Shown piece after piece: positions 52,493 through 60,884 of a stretch of 64,000 nt of DNA; within the stretch, counting starts at the first letter, position 1, and the number at the start of each line of letters is the position of its first letter. The position numbers and the translations under genes are program-made. The DNA is taken from the NCBI RefSeq assembly GCF_025808395.1, contig NZ_CP075524.1, forward strand, positions 186,001-250,000, read 5' to 3'. The notes under the pieces were generated by a model. That model did not search any database and was not told where the DNA came from. It worked only from the letters and a program-made list of their open reading frames with translations. The DNA is from Microcella sp. Lineage in GTDB: Bacteria; Actinomycetota; Actinomycetes; Actinomycetales; Microbacteriaceae.

Positions 52493-53424
52493 GGTGACCG
52501 CCCGGTGAGCCCCGCGATGATGAGCGCTGTGTCGTAGCGAATCAGGTCGAGGTAGGTCGGCACGGGGCCGTCGGGTGCCGAGAGGGAGTCGACGTAGAGG
52601 GTTCCGCCGAAGACCGCGTCGGTGGCGTCGACGACCTGCTGCATCGCACTGTCTGACACGGTCGATTCACAGAACACCGCGGGCACGTCGTTGTCACGCA
52701 CGAACTCGATGACGCTCGCGATCTGCCGCGGCGTGGCCTGCTGTTCGGCATTGACCGGCCAGAGGTAGTGCTCGGTCAGACCCGCGTCTCGAGCCAGGTA
52801 TGAGAAGGCGCCCTCGCACGTGACGAGGGCTCGTCGAGTCGGTTCGAGCGCGGCGACGGCGGCCGTGAGTTCGTCGTGCACGAGCTGCAGCTCGGCAGAG
52901 TATGCCGACGCGTTGGCGACGAACGACTCGGCGTGCTCGGGTGCGAGTTCACTGAACGCGGCCGCCATGACGTCGGCATAGTGCTGCACGGTGACAGGGC
53001 TCATCCACGCGTGCGGGTTCGGGGCGCCGGCGAAAAAGTCGCCGGTGATGTCGATGACGTCGATGCCCTCAGACACGACGACGTGCGGCACGTTCGCCGA
53101 GTCGATGAAGCGTTCGAACCATGCTTCGAGGTTGAGACCGTTCTCGAGCACCAGATCGGCCCGAGACGCAGCGATGATGTCGCTCGGTGTCGGCTCGTAG
53201 CCGTGAATCTCTGCGCCTGCCTTGGTGATCGATTCGACTCTGAGGTGGTCACCGGCGACATTCTGCGCGATGTCGGCGAGCACCGTGAAGGTCGTGAGCA
53301 CGAGCGGGCGGTCGTTGGCAGGCGGCACTGCTGCGGGCGAGCATCCCGTCATGGCGACCACTGCGAACGCCGTCGTTGCGGCCGCGAGCCACCGAGAGGC
53401 ACCTCCGCAACGAGTTTTCGGCAT
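52489..53424 (-). CDS. Metal ABC transporter substrate-binding lipoprotein (MntC/ZnuA class)
   Basis: A 311-residue cluster A-I binding protein. The signal peptide ends in lipobox MTGC with lipidated Cys28. The metal site is visible: His in AEIHGYEPTPSD, His in NPHAWMSP, Glu in VTCEGAFSYL and Asp in YVDSLSAP. There is no His-rich loop as in zinc-specific ZnuA, which favours manganese. The ATG at 53424 lies inside a palindrome and 7 nt below the -10; the longer frame from 53460 begins upstream of the transcription start and is rejected. Confidence 0.92.
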   Translation of the reverse strand: MPKTRCGGASRWLAAATTAFAVVAMTGCSPAAVPPANDRPLVLTTFTVLADIAQNVAGDHLRVESITKAGAEIHGYEPTPSDIIAASRADLVLENGLNLEAWFERFIDSANVPHVVVSEGIDVIDITGDFFAGAPNPHAWMSPVTVQHYADVMAAAFSELAPEHAESFVANASAYSAELQLVHDELTAAVAALEPTRRALVTCEGAFSYLARDAGLTEHYLWPVNAEQQATPRQIASVIEFVRDNDVPAVFCESTVSDSAMQQVVDATDAVFGGTLYVDSLSAPDGPVPTYLDLIRYDTALIIAGLTGRSP

Positions 53425-53460
53425 ACCGAAAAATCTACGGGCTGTCGCCCCGATCTGCAA
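53415..53460 (-). promoter_or_regulatory. Leaderless promoter with metalloregulator-type operator of the metal importer
   Basis: On the minus strand TTGCAG (53455-53460) and TAGATT (53432-53437) are 17 nt apart, and the ATG at 53424 is 7 nt below the -10. The palindrome TTTTCGG-TATG-CCGAAAA (53415-53432) covers the transcription start and start codon. A bound DtxR/MntR dimer would block initiation. The gene at 3910 is the candidate. Confidence 0.75.
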
Positions 53461-53581
53461 CGTGGTCGTGCCGACCCGTTAATCTGTGCCTCATTGAGCG
53501 TCGCACAGGTCGATCTTGAAACCTGACGCGCTCTCGAACTAGGTTCGATGTGAGCCCAAACCCGATCGAAAGGGCCCACTC

Positions 53582-54913
53582 ATGCGAAGCACTGACCCGC
53601 AACCAGCGTCGAGACGCAGCACGAGAGGGCGCGCACCTGCACATCGTGCACGCACCGTCGCCGTCATCGTGAGCGGGACGTGGGCACTCACGGCCTGCGC
53701 ACCGGCATCAGTCGACACCGACGTCGTCGACCCAGAGCCGAGCGCTGTCGAGGTCGAGGCGATCGAGCTCGGTGTGGAGTGGCGAGTGCAGCCGACGGAG
53801 GGTCTCGACGCCTACACGCGCATGGACGCACTCGCGTTCGGCGCGGGGCGATGGTGGGCCCTCATGGATGTTCCCTCGGGAGTCGGGAGTGATCTGGTCA
53901 GCCCTCATGGCCGCCCCGTTCTCGTCGTGAGCGATGACGCAGTGCAGTGGAGCGAAGTCGATCTCAGCGTGCAGGGGCTTCCCGACGAGATACCTGGCGA
54001 TGCTGTGCTCGTGACGACTGACGATGACGTGACGGTCGTCTTCGCGAACGCCGTGACCCAGCCACTCACGACCAACGATCGATCGGCCCCCTGGGTCGTG
54101 CGTGGTGATGGATCGTCGTGGAGCGTACTGCGCCCCGAGGCTTTCGGCGCGTGGAGCGTCGAAGGGTCTCGGGCGAACTTCAGCTATATCGGCACTGGCC
54201 CGCTGGCCCATCGAGGTGATGACTCACTCATGCTCGCGCTCGGCCAGTGGTGGAACCCCCCGCCAGGAGGGCCGAACAATCGGGCCTCGATCATCTTCGA
54301 CTCGTCGACCGGATCGATGAGCAGTCGTGATGGTGTCGGCCCGGGCTCGGCCCGGGGAGAGAACCTGAGTGCACTGCTGGTCTCGGGCGATCAGTGGGTG
54401 GCTCTGGGGAGTGTGAGTCGGGATCCGAACAGCGCAGGAGCGGGAATCGATGTCGCCGTGTGGTCGAGCGCTGACGGGCGCGAGTGGCAGCGAGATCACC
54501 CTGATGTGAATGGTGCTGAGGGCTACACCGTCGTCTACGACGCTGTTGCGGGGCCCGCGGGCATAGTTGCTGTCGGAGCAGAGCAGACGAGTCGTAGCAC
54601 GGTGGGTGCGCGGGAAGCGACTCCCGTGGTGCTGCATTCAGTGGATGGACAGCAGTGGAGCCGAATCGAGCTCGAGGGCGAACGGGCTCTCGGTTTCGTC
54701 GTCTCGACTCCGCACGGGTACTTCGCGTTTCATGATCCATCGAACTCGAGCGCCGTGTTCCAGGTCGTATGGCGCTCAGAAGACGGAGTCGTGTGGAACG
54801 AGGTATCTCGCGAGATCGGGGTGCTCATCAACGACGTTCAGGTCGCTGCGTCGAGCAGCGCCATCGTCATCAGCAATCAGGGAAGGGTTGCTATCAGCGG
54901 CGTGACAGACTGA
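53582..54913 (+). CDS. Large unknown lipoprotein, probably beta-propeller
   Basis: 443 residues. After a long basic N terminus the hydrophobic stretch TVAVIVSGTWALTAC ends in a lipobox with Cys39. The rest is beta-rich with recurring blade-like motifs (WWALMDVPSG, QWSEVDLS, SSWSVLRPE, QWVALGSVSRDP, AVWSSADGREW, VVLHSVDGQQWSRIEL, VVWRSEDGVVWNEV), i.e. a WSxDGxxW-type repeat as in sialidase/BNR-like propellers. No catalytic residues can be assigned. It probably sits on the outer face of the membrane. Confidence 0.65.
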   Translation: MRSTDPQPASRRSTRGRAPAHRARTVAVIVSGTWALTACAPASVDTDVVDPEPSAVEVEAIELGVEWRVQPTEGLDAYTRMDALAFGAGRWWALMDVPSGVGSDLVSPHGRPVLVVSDDAVQWSEVDLSVQGLPDEIPGDAVLVTTDDDVTVVFANAVTQPLTTNDRSAPWVVRGDGSSWSVLRPEAFGAWSVEGSRANFSYIGTGPLAHRGDDSLMLALGQWWNPPPGGPNNRASIIFDSSTGSMSSRDGVGPGSARGENLSALLVSGDQWVALGSVSRDPNSAGAGIDVAVWSSADGREWQRDHPDVNGAEGYTVVYDAVAGPAGIVAVGAEQTSRSTVGAREATPVVLHSVDGQQWSRIELEGERALGFVVSTPHGYFAFHDPSNSSAVFQVVWRSEDGVVWNEVSREIGVLINDVQVAASSSAIVISNQGRVAISGVTD

Positions 54914-54917
54914 GCGC

Positions 54918-55292
54918 ATGCGCACCCTGCTCAACGTCATCTGGCTCGTGCTCTCTGGCGTGTGGCTCTTTCTCGCCTACGCACTCGCGGCACTGATCAT
55001 GTTCGTGCTCATCATCACGATTCCGTGGGGTATCGCTGCCTGGCGTATCGGCGTCTACTCGCTGTGGCCGTTCGGCAAGACGGTCGTCGACAAGCCCACC
55101 GCGGGGGTCTTCTCGCTGCTGGGCAACATCGTCTGGGTGGTGCTCGCGGGCTGGTGGCTCGCGATCGGGCACATCATCTCGGCTGTCGGCCTCGCCATCA
55201 CGATCATCGGCATTCCGTTCGCGATCGCCAACATCAAGATGGTGCCGGTCGCGCTGCTGCCGCTCGGCAAGCAGATCGTCGATCTGCCGTGA
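54918..55292 (+). CDS. YccF-domain membrane protein
   Basis: A 124-residue membrane protein with two copies of the YccF domain: LLNVIWLVLSGVWLFLAYALAALIMFVLIITIPWGIAAWRI and the similar LLGNIVWVVLAGWWLAIGHIISAVGLAITIIGIPFAIANIKM, each followed by a short PxG motif (WPFGKTVV, LPLGKQIV). The function is unknown. It lies 4 nt after the preceding gene and 28 nt before a DMT-type exporter. Confidence 0.88.
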   Translation: MRTLLNVIWLVLSGVWLFLAYALAALIMFVLIITIPWGIAAWRIGVYSLWPFGKTVVDKPTAGVFSLLGNIVWVVLAGWWLAIGHIISAVGLAITIIGIPFAIANIKMVPVALLPLGKQIVDLP

Positions 55293-55320
55293 CCCGGCTG
55301 CACGCAGCGCGCACGAACCG

Positions 55321-56220
55321 GTGAGCCTCAAGCACTCTCTGCTGGCGCTGCTGGTCGTCGTCATCTGGGGCGCCAACTTCGTCATCATCGATGCGGGGCA
55401 AGAAGATGTTCCTCCCTTGCTCTTTCTCGCTCTGCGCTTTCTCGTGGTGTGCGTGCCTGCGCTCTTCTTCATCAAGCCGCCACCGATCGGTTGGCGCAAC
55501 ATCGTGGCCATCGGCGCGACACTGAGCCTCGGGCAGTTCTCGCTGCTGTATCTGGCGCTCGCGCTCGGCATGCCGCCCGGGCTCGCCTCGCTGCTGCTGC
55601 AGACGCAGGTGATCTTCTCGATTCTGGTCGCCGCCGTCGTGCTGCGCGAGCGGCCGTCTCGTCGCCAGTTCGTCGGGGTCATGATCGGCATGCTTGGGCT
55701 GTCGATCGTGATCGTGGGCCACAGCCAGGTGGCGCCGTGGCTGCCGCTGGTGGTCACGCTGCTCTCAGCGCTCGCATGGGCGGTCGGCAATGTGCTGACG
55801 CGGCGCTCGAAGGCGAGCTCGGGCCTCTCGCTCGTGGTCTGGTCGGGCGCGGTGGTGCCGCTGCCGGCACTCGCCCTGTCGCTCGTGGTCGACACGCCGA
55901 CCGTGGTCTGGCAGGCCCTGACCTCGCTCTCGTGGGTCGCGATCGCGAGCACGGTGTACACCGCTGTGTTTGCGAGCCTCATCGGCTACGGCATCTGGAA
56001 CTCGCTGCTCGCACGGCATCCGACGAGCGCTGTCGTGCCTTTCACGCTGCTCGTGCCCGTCGTCGGAATATTGACCGCCTGGCTCGTGCAAGCGGAGGTG
56101 CCGACGACCGCGGAGTTCATCGGCGGGGCGATCATGCTCGCAGGCCTCGCCGCGGCGATCATCCAGCCTCGTCGGCGTCGGGAGCCTCCGACGAAGGCGA
56201 GTCAAGAAAACTTGACATGA
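55321..56220 (+). CDS. EamA/DMT-family transporter
   Basis: A 299-residue ten-segment permease of the drug/metabolite transporter superfamily. Two EamA domains are seen: VVVIWGANFVIIDAG...LFLALRFLVVCVPALFFI and LVVTLLSALAWAVGNVLTRRSK followed by VPFTLLVPVVGILTAWL. The GTG at 55321 is the start (product V-SLKHSLLALL). The substrate is unknown, amino-acid or metabolite export being typical. Its stop codon overlaps the spacer just below the -35 of the next promoter. Confidence 0.87.
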   Translation: MSLKHSLLALLVVVIWGANFVIIDAGQEDVPPLLFLALRFLVVCVPALFFIKPPPIGWRNIVAIGATLSLGQFSLLYLALALGMPPGLASLLLQTQVIFSILVAAVVLRERPSRRQFVGVMIGMLGLSIVIVGHSQVAPWLPLVVTLLSALAWAVGNVLTRRSKASSGLSLVVWSGAVVPLPALALSLVVDTPTVVWQALTSLSWVAIASTVYTAVFASLIGYGIWNSLLARHPTSAVVPFTLLVPVVGILTAWLVQAEVPTTAEFIGGAIMLAGLAAAIIQPRRRREPPTKASQENLT

Positions 56221-56266
56221 TGTAATGCATGCTTTACCTTCGGGTGTGTCAAACATTTATGACACA
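56212..56266 (+). promoter_or_regulatory. Consensus promoter with palindromic operator before the membrane/XRE unit
   Basis: TTGACA (56212-56217) and TACCTT (56235-56240) are 17 nt apart, an ideal sigma-70-type promoter. The inverted repeat TGTGTCA (56245-56251) ... TGACACA (56260-56266) with an 8-nt spacer straddles the start of transcription. The XRE protein at 56709 is the likely binder. GGAAGGGAGG precedes ATG 56287. Confidence 0.7.
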
Positions 56267-56286
56267 TCAAGGGAAGGGAGGGCGTC

Positions 56287-56715
56287 ATGGCCTTCGAAGA
56301 AAAGAGTGCCTGGGTTGGCCTCATCGTGTCGGTCGTGGCCTACGCGGTGTACCTCACCGTGGTGCTGACTCGAGCATCGGGAGGCCAGATCGTCGACACT
56401 CCCTACGTCGATGCGCTCCTCTGGAGCATCGGCACCGCCATTGCCGTGGTCATCGTGCTGAACATCATCGTGGCGATCCTCACGGGCAAAGACGGGCACG
56501 AAACAGATGTGCGCGACAAGCAGATCAGCGCTCGCGCAGAGTTCACCTCTCGGGGGTTTCTGATCGCTGGGGCCCTCGCCGCCCTCATCTTCGCGATGCT
56601 CGAGTGGGATCACTTCTGGATCGCCAACGTGCTCTTTCTCGGGTTCGTCTTGTCGGCAGCGCTCGAAGGCGTCACCAAGATCGCGCTCTACCGAGGGGGC
56701 ATGCCCGCATGGTGA
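56287..56715 (+). CDS. Membrane protein of the DUF2178 type, cotranscribed with XRE regulator
   Basis: 142 residues, four membrane segments ([77 protein letters not shown]) with a central loop [17 protein letters not shown]. This is the layout of DUF2178-like proteins, which are often paired with a small XRE regulator in the same operon, exactly as here (the next gene overlaps by 7 nt). The regulator-membrane pair may sense an envelope or membrane condition. Confidence 0.68.
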   Translation: MAFEEKSAWVGLIVSVVAYAVYLTVVLTRASGGQIVDTPYVDALLWSIGTAIAVVIVLNIIVAILTGKDGHETDVRDKQISARAEFTSRGFLIAGALAALIFAMLEWDHFWIANVLFLGFVLSAALEGVTKIALYRGGMPAW

Positions 56716-56948
56716 AGCCGACCCGAGTGACCAACAGCATCCGCGCACTGCGATTCGCCGCCGGAGAGCTCACGCAGGCCGAGCTCGCGCAGCGCGTCGG
56801 CGTCACTCGGCAGACCATCATCGCGATCGAGCAGGGCAAGTACTCGCCGTCGCTCGAAGTCGCCTTCCAGATCGCTCACGCGCTCGGGGTGCGCCTCGAC
56901 GACGTGTTTTCATACCCGAGCATCGACCGCAGTCCGGAGGAATCATGA
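56709..56948 (+). CDS. Small XRE-family regulator
   Basis: A 79-residue Cro/CI-type HTH protein. [58 protein letters not shown] is the typical helix-turn-helix of small dimeric repressors. It overlaps the membrane protein gene upstream (56709-56715) and the MDR gene downstream (56945-56948). It most likely controls its own promoter at 56212-56266. Confidence 0.9.
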   Translation: MVKPTRVTNSIRALRFAAGELTQAELAQRVGVTRQTIIAIEQGKYSPSLEVAFQIAHALGVRLDDVFSYPSIDRSPEES

Positions 56949-57955
56949 CCGCCACCGACACCATGCGAGCGATCGTGCAGCACGGCTACGGCGGCACCGA
57001 GGTGCTCAGCTTCGCCGACGTCGCTGTTCCCAGCCCCGGCCCGAAGCAGGTTCTCGTGAACGTGCACGCCGTGAGCCCCGACTCAGGAACGGTGCACCTC
57101 ATGACGGGCCGGCCGTCATTGGTGCGCCCGTTCATGGGCTGGCGCACCCCGAGGCAACCCGTCATCGGCCTGGCGTTCGCCGGCGTCGTGACTGCTGTCG
57201 GCTCAGCGGTCGAGAGCGTTCGAGTCGGCGATCGGGTGGCGGGCTCGGCGCCGGCGGCATTCGCAGACTTCGTCGTCGCCGACCCCGCCAAGATCGCCGT
57301 GGTGCCCGCCGCGGTCTCGATGGTCGACGCTGCCACCGTGCCAATCTCAGCCGGAACCGCGCTGCAGGCCGTGCGCGATGTCGCTCGCATCCAGGCGGGG
57401 CAGCGGGTTCTCGTCATCGGGGCAGGCGGGGGAGTCGGCTCGTTTCTCACCCAGCTCGCGATACTCGAGGGCGCCAGCGTCACCGGGGTGGCGAGCGCGG
57501 CCAAAGCGGCGTTCGTGACCTCACTCGGCGCGGAGCGCGTGATCGACTATCGAGAGAGCTCTGAGCCTGCCGAGTGGGGCGAGTTCGATGTCATCATCGA
57601 CACCGCAGATGGGCGCCCCTTGCACGTGCTGCGTCGAGCACTCGCCGAGCGAGGCGCACTCGTCATCGTCGGGGCCGACGGTGCTGGAGGGCCTGTGCTC
57701 GACGGCGTCGACCGTCAGCTTCGAGCGGCGCTGCTCAGCCCCTGGGTGAAGCACCGACTGGTCGGAGTGGTGCAGCGAGAGCGCGGATCAGACGTCGCTG
57801 TGCTGCTCGATCATCTCGCGGCGGGCAGGCTTTCGGCCGCGGTCGGCGAAGTGGTGCCGTTCGACGCAGCTCGCGAGAGCATCCATCGGTTGCAGCAGCG
57901 GTCGATCCCAGGCAAAGCGGTGATCGAGCTCAGGGCCGAAGAGTCTCAGCGGTGA
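56945..57955 (+). CDS. MDR-family NAD(P)-dependent oxidoreductase (quinone oxidoreductase type)
   Basis: 336 residues of the medium-chain dehydrogenase/reductase superfamily: [20 protein letters not shown] at the start, [21 protein letters not shown], the nucleotide motif [15 protein letters not shown] and a Rossmann fold through residue 260. The zinc-ligand residues of alcohol dehydrogenase are missing, so the quinone-reductase/enoyl-reductase branch is likely. Its stop overlaps the convergent gene by 26 nt. Confidence 0.85.
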   Translation: MTATDTMRAIVQHGYGGTEVLSFADVAVPSPGPKQVLVNVHAVSPDSGTVHLMTGRPSLVRPFMGWRTPRQPVIGLAFAGVVTAVGSAVESVRVGDRVAGSAPAAFADFVVADPAKIAVVPAAVSMVDAATVPISAGTALQAVRDVARIQAGQRVLVIGAGGGVGSFLTQLAILEGASVTGVASAAKAAFVTSLGAERVIDYRESSEPAEWGEFDVIIDTADGRPLHVLRRALAERGALVIVGADGAGGPVLDGVDRQLRAALLSPWVKHRLVGVVQRERGSDVAVLLDHLAAGRLSAAVGEVVPFDAARESIHRLQQRSIPGKAVIELRAEESQR

Positions 57956-58490
57956 GCGAGCCGCGACGAGGGCCACTCGGGTCGACGACCACGCAGAGAA
58001 TCTCGCGGTCGTCGGCGCTCCAGCTGTCGGCGGTGGGGGCGAGATAGACGAAGTCGAGCGGCGTTTCGAAGTAGGTGACGCCGACGAGCTGCTCGAGAGC
58101 GGCGCGGCACTCGATCTCGGCGCGTGAGACGAGAGCGTCAGACCCCGGAAAGCTCGTGCCGCTCACCACGATCGACGCGTAGACCTCGCCCTCGTGCTCG
58201 GCATCGCACGGCACGGTGGCCACGGTCGAGATCTCGCCGAGCGAACCAAGCCCGTCGATGCAGTCGCCCACGAGCAGAGCGAACGCATCGGTCTCGAGGT
58301 TCGCCTCGATGACGAGCCCGTCATCATCGCGAATCGGCTGATCAGTCGGCGCGACGGCGTCGAGCGCGGTGCACCCCGTCAGTGCGGCGACGCTGAGGAG
58401 CGTCGCCGCACTGACGAGGCCGCGGTGAATCAGCGGCCGATGTTCTGCAAAGAGCCCGTGACCTGGCCCGCTTGGTCGTAGATGGTGCAC
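57930..58490 (-). CDS. Septum-formation-domain lipoprotein, paralogue of next gene
   Basis: 186 residues. GLVSAATLLSVAALTGC ends in a lipobox (LTGC), followed by a domain with VGDCIDGLGSLGEISTVATVPCDAEHEGEVYASI and PGSDALVSRAEIECRAALE, the actinobacterial 'septum formation' domain with four Cys. The start at 58490 overlaps the upstream gene by 61 nt; a non-ATG start nearer the signal peptide is possible. It resembles the neighbouring protein (58430-58948) in order and Cys spacing, pointing to tandem duplication. Confidence 0.75.
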   Translation of the reverse strand: MHHLRPSGPGHGLFAEHRPLIHRGLVSAATLLSVAALTGCTALDAVAPTDQPIRDDDGLVIEANLETDAFALLVGDCIDGLGSLGEISTVATVPCDAEHEGEVYASIVVSGTSFPGSDALVSRAEIECRAALEQLVGVTYFETPLDFVYLAPTADSWSADDREILCVVVDPSGPRRGSLTAETLRP

Positions 58491-58948
58491 AGAATCTCGC
58501 GGTCGCCGCCCGACCAGCTTCCCTCGGTCGGGAAGTAGTAGCTGTAGTAGTAGATCGAGTCAGCCCAGGCGATGCCGACGAAGCCTTCGAAGGCATCGAG
58601 GCAGACGCGGTCGGCCTCATCGATCACCGCGTCTTGGCCCGGGTAGGTGTCGCCGCTCATGATGTGCGAGGCGTAGATCTCGCTGTCGTGCGGCTGCGAG
58701 CACGGCACGGTCGGAATGGTCTCGACGGTCTCGGCGGCGGTGGCATCGTTGAGGCAGTCGCCGACCTGCAGGGTGAAGACGTCGGTGTTGTCGTTGCCTT
58801 CGACGACCTGGCCGCTGTCATCACGCGTGGCCTGCCCGCCACCGGTGATCTGGTTGAGAATGCTGCAGCCGCTGAGGGCGACACTCGCCGAAGCGACAGC
58901 GACAAGAGCGATGGCACGAGTCCAACGCGAAGAGCTGATGATGGTCAC
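58430..58948 (-). CDS. Septum-formation-domain lipoprotein
   Basis: 172 residues with a signal peptide ending in lipobox LSGC (Cys28), then NTDVFTLQVGDCLNDATAAETVETIPTVPCSQPHDSEIYA and AVIDEADRVCLDAFEGFVG, and DREILCTIYDQ near the C terminus. Four conserved Cys may form two disulfides. The family name comes from reported effects on cell division in some actinobacteria; the role here is unknown. It is the upstream member of a paralogous pair. Confidence 0.82.
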   Translation of the reverse strand: MTIISSSRWTRAIALVAVASASVALSGCSILNQITGGGQATRDDSGQVVEGNDNTDVFTLQVGDCLNDATAAETVETIPTVPCSQPHDSEIYASHIMSGDTYPGQDAVIDEADRVCLDAFEGFVGIAWADSIYYYSYYFPTEGSWSGGDREILCTIYDQAGQVTGSLQNIGR

Positions 58949-59013
58949 GACAACTCATTTCACTCGGGGGCGGAAAACGGCGTGCGATGCTGTGCTCGCC
59001 AGTGAAAAACAGC

Positions 59014-59820
59014 CTACCGAGAGCGCAGGCTCTGCAACACCTCGTCGTGCAGCGCGCCGTTCGTCGCGAGGGCGCTGCCATGCCAGGGGCCGTCATCGCC
59101 GTCGACCGAGGTGAATCGACCACCGGCCTCTTCGACGATCGGCTGCAGCGCGGCCATGTCATAGGGCTGCAGGTCGAACTCGCCCGCGATGTCGATGGCG
59201 CCCTCGGCCACGAGCATGTACGACCACATGTCGCCGATGGCGCGAGCCCGCCAGACGGCGCGAGTCAGCGCGACGATCTGATCGAGCCTGCCGGCGTCAT
59301 CCCACCCCGGCAGGCTGTTGTAGCTCAGTGAGGCGTCGGCCAGTTCGGTGACTCCGCTGACCGCCAGGCGACGAGCAGCCTGGCCATGCTGACTGGTGTA
59401 CGCGCCCTGATCGCGCGCGGCCCACCACCGCTGACCGAGCGCCGGAGCACTGACGACACCGACCACCGGCCGGCCCTCGACGGCGAGGGCGATCAAGGTG
59501 CCCCAGATGGGCACACCCCTCAAGAAGTTCGCGGTGCCGTCGATCGGGTCGATGATCCACTGACGGCGGGAGTCTTCGTCGGAGCCATCGGCGGTGCCGA
59601 ACTCTTCGCCGAGAATGCTGTCGCGTGGCCGAGCGTCGCCGAGTCCGTCGCGGATGACTCTCTCGACAGCACGATCGGCATCGGTCACGGGCGTGCGGTC
59701 TGGTTTGGTCGAGACCTGCAGGTCGAGTGCGCGAAAGCGGTCGATCGACACCGCGTCGGCTGCGTCGGCGAGCTCGAGAGCCAGTGCCAGGTCGGCGGCC
59801 AGGTCGTCAGTGGTCGTCAC
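59014..59820 (-). CDS. hisN: Histidinol-phosphatase, inositol-monophosphatase type
   Basis: Removes the phosphate from histidinol phosphate in histidine synthesis. The 268-residue protein has the IMPase metal motifs GEEFG, DPIDGTANFLRG and, near the C terminus, GEFDLQPYDMAALQPIVEEAGG (the WDxAA-type motif). In actinobacteria this IMPase branch serves as HisN, and the order aroA-rsgA-hisN supports it. The GTG start overlaps the rsgA stop by 4 nt (59817-59820). Confidence 0.87.
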   Translation of the reverse strand: MTTTDDLAADLALALELADAADAVSIDRFRALDLQVSTKPDRTPVTDADRAVERVIRDGLGDARPRDSILGEEFGTADGSDEDSRRQWIIDPIDGTANFLRGVPIWGTLIALAVEGRPVVGVVSAPALGQRWWAARDQGAYTSQHGQAARRLAVSGVTELADASLSYNSLPGWDDAGRLDQIVALTRAVWRARAIGDMWSYMLVAEGAIDIAGEFDLQPYDMAALQPIVEEAGGRFTSVDGDDGPWHGSALATNGALHDEVLQSLRSR

Positions 59821-60884
59821 TGCTTCAGCGTATCGGCACCCGTGCGGCCGCTGGGCGTGATGAGCGTCGACAGCAGGCGCTGCAGAGAGTCGAGCCGTTC
59901 GACGCCGAATTCACCCAGCGTGCCCGCGCGCGCGCGGTCGACGAGCTCGCAATCGGGAGAGTCGGGCAGATGCGTGCAACCGCGGGGGCACTGCGCTGCG
60001 ATCTCGGCCAGGTCGCCGAAAGACCTCACGATGTTGTCGGGGTCGACGTGGCCGAGCCCGAATGATCGGATGCCGGGGGTGTCGATGACCCACCCGCCCG
60101 TCGCCAACCGCAGCGACACGGTCGACGACGACGTGTGGCGGCCGCGGCCCGTGACGGCGTTCACGACACCGGTGGCGCGCCCCGCGCTCGGTACGAGCGC
60201 GTTGACAAGGGTCGACTTGCCCACCCCCGAGTGCCCCACTGCGACCGTGGTGCGGTCGCGCAGCAGCGCGTGCAGCTCGTCGAGCGGGGGCGCATCTGAG
60301 CGGCTCGTCACAATGCGCAGGTCGAGCCCGCGAAACTGCGCGAGAAACGGGGTGGGGTCGGCGAGGTCGGTCTTGGTGACGACGAGCAGCGGCTCGACAC
60401 CGGCGTCGAACGCCGCGACGAGGTAGCGGTCGACCAGTCGGGGGCGAGGCTCGGGGTTCGCTGCGGCCACGACGATGAGCAACTGGTCGGCGTTGGCGAC
60501 GATGATGCGCTCGACGGCGTCGGTGTCGTCTGCGCTGCGCCGCAGGAGGGTTCGGCGCTCGTGCACCCGCACGATGCGCGCCAGCGAGCCGTCATCGCCG
60601 CTCGTGTCTCCGACGAGGTCGACGCGATCGCCCGTGACGACCGGGGTCGAGCGCAGCTCGCGGGCGCGAGTGCTGATGACCTCGCGCTCGGTCGGTGCTG
60701 CCTCATCGACGAGACACAGGTAGCGACCGCGGTCGACAGTGACGACGCGGCCCACCTCGGCGTCGGTGTGCGCCGGCCGCTGCTTCGACCGCGGCCGGTT
60801 GGCTTTCGGGTTCGGTCGAGACCGCACAGCCGACTCGTCGTACTGGTCGTACGGCTCATCGTCGTCGGGCGGCAACCAGCTCAC
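59817..60884 (-). CDS. rsgA: Ribosome small-subunit-dependent GTPase A
   Basis: Circularly permuted GTPase that helps maturation of the 30S subunit. Motifs appear in the order G4 (VVTKTDLAD), G1 (VGHSGVGKSTLVNAL) and G3 (DTPGIRSFG), followed by a Cys/His zinc segment (CPRGCTHLPDSPDCEL). The N terminus is an OB fold with VGRVVTVDRGRYLCLVD. The GTG at 60884 (VSWLPPDD) is chosen because it gives the 4-nt overlap with aroA; the frame extends to 60920. Confidence 0.95.
   Translation of the reverse strand: MSWLPPDDDEPYDQYDESAVRSRPNPKANRPRSKQRPAHTDAEVGRVVTVDRGRYLCLVDEAAPTEREVISTRARELRSTPVVTGDRVDLVGDTSGDDGSLARIVRVHERRTLLRRSADDTDAVERIIVANADQLLIVVAAANPEPRPRLVDRYLVAAFDAGVEPLLVVTKTDLADPTPFLAQFRGLDLRIVTSRSDAPPLDELHALLRDRTTVAVGHSGVGKSTLVNALVPSAGRATGVVNAVTGRGRHTSSSTVSLRLATGGWVIDTPGIRSFGLGHVDPDNIVRSFGDLAEIAAQCPRGCTHLPDSPDCELVDRARAGTLGEFGVERLDSLQRLLSTLITPSGRTGADTLKQ

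Noticed and set aside
53425..53460. Longer N terminus for the metal-binding lipoprotein
   Set aside because: It would start upstream of the -10 box and would put 12 polar residues before the signal peptide.
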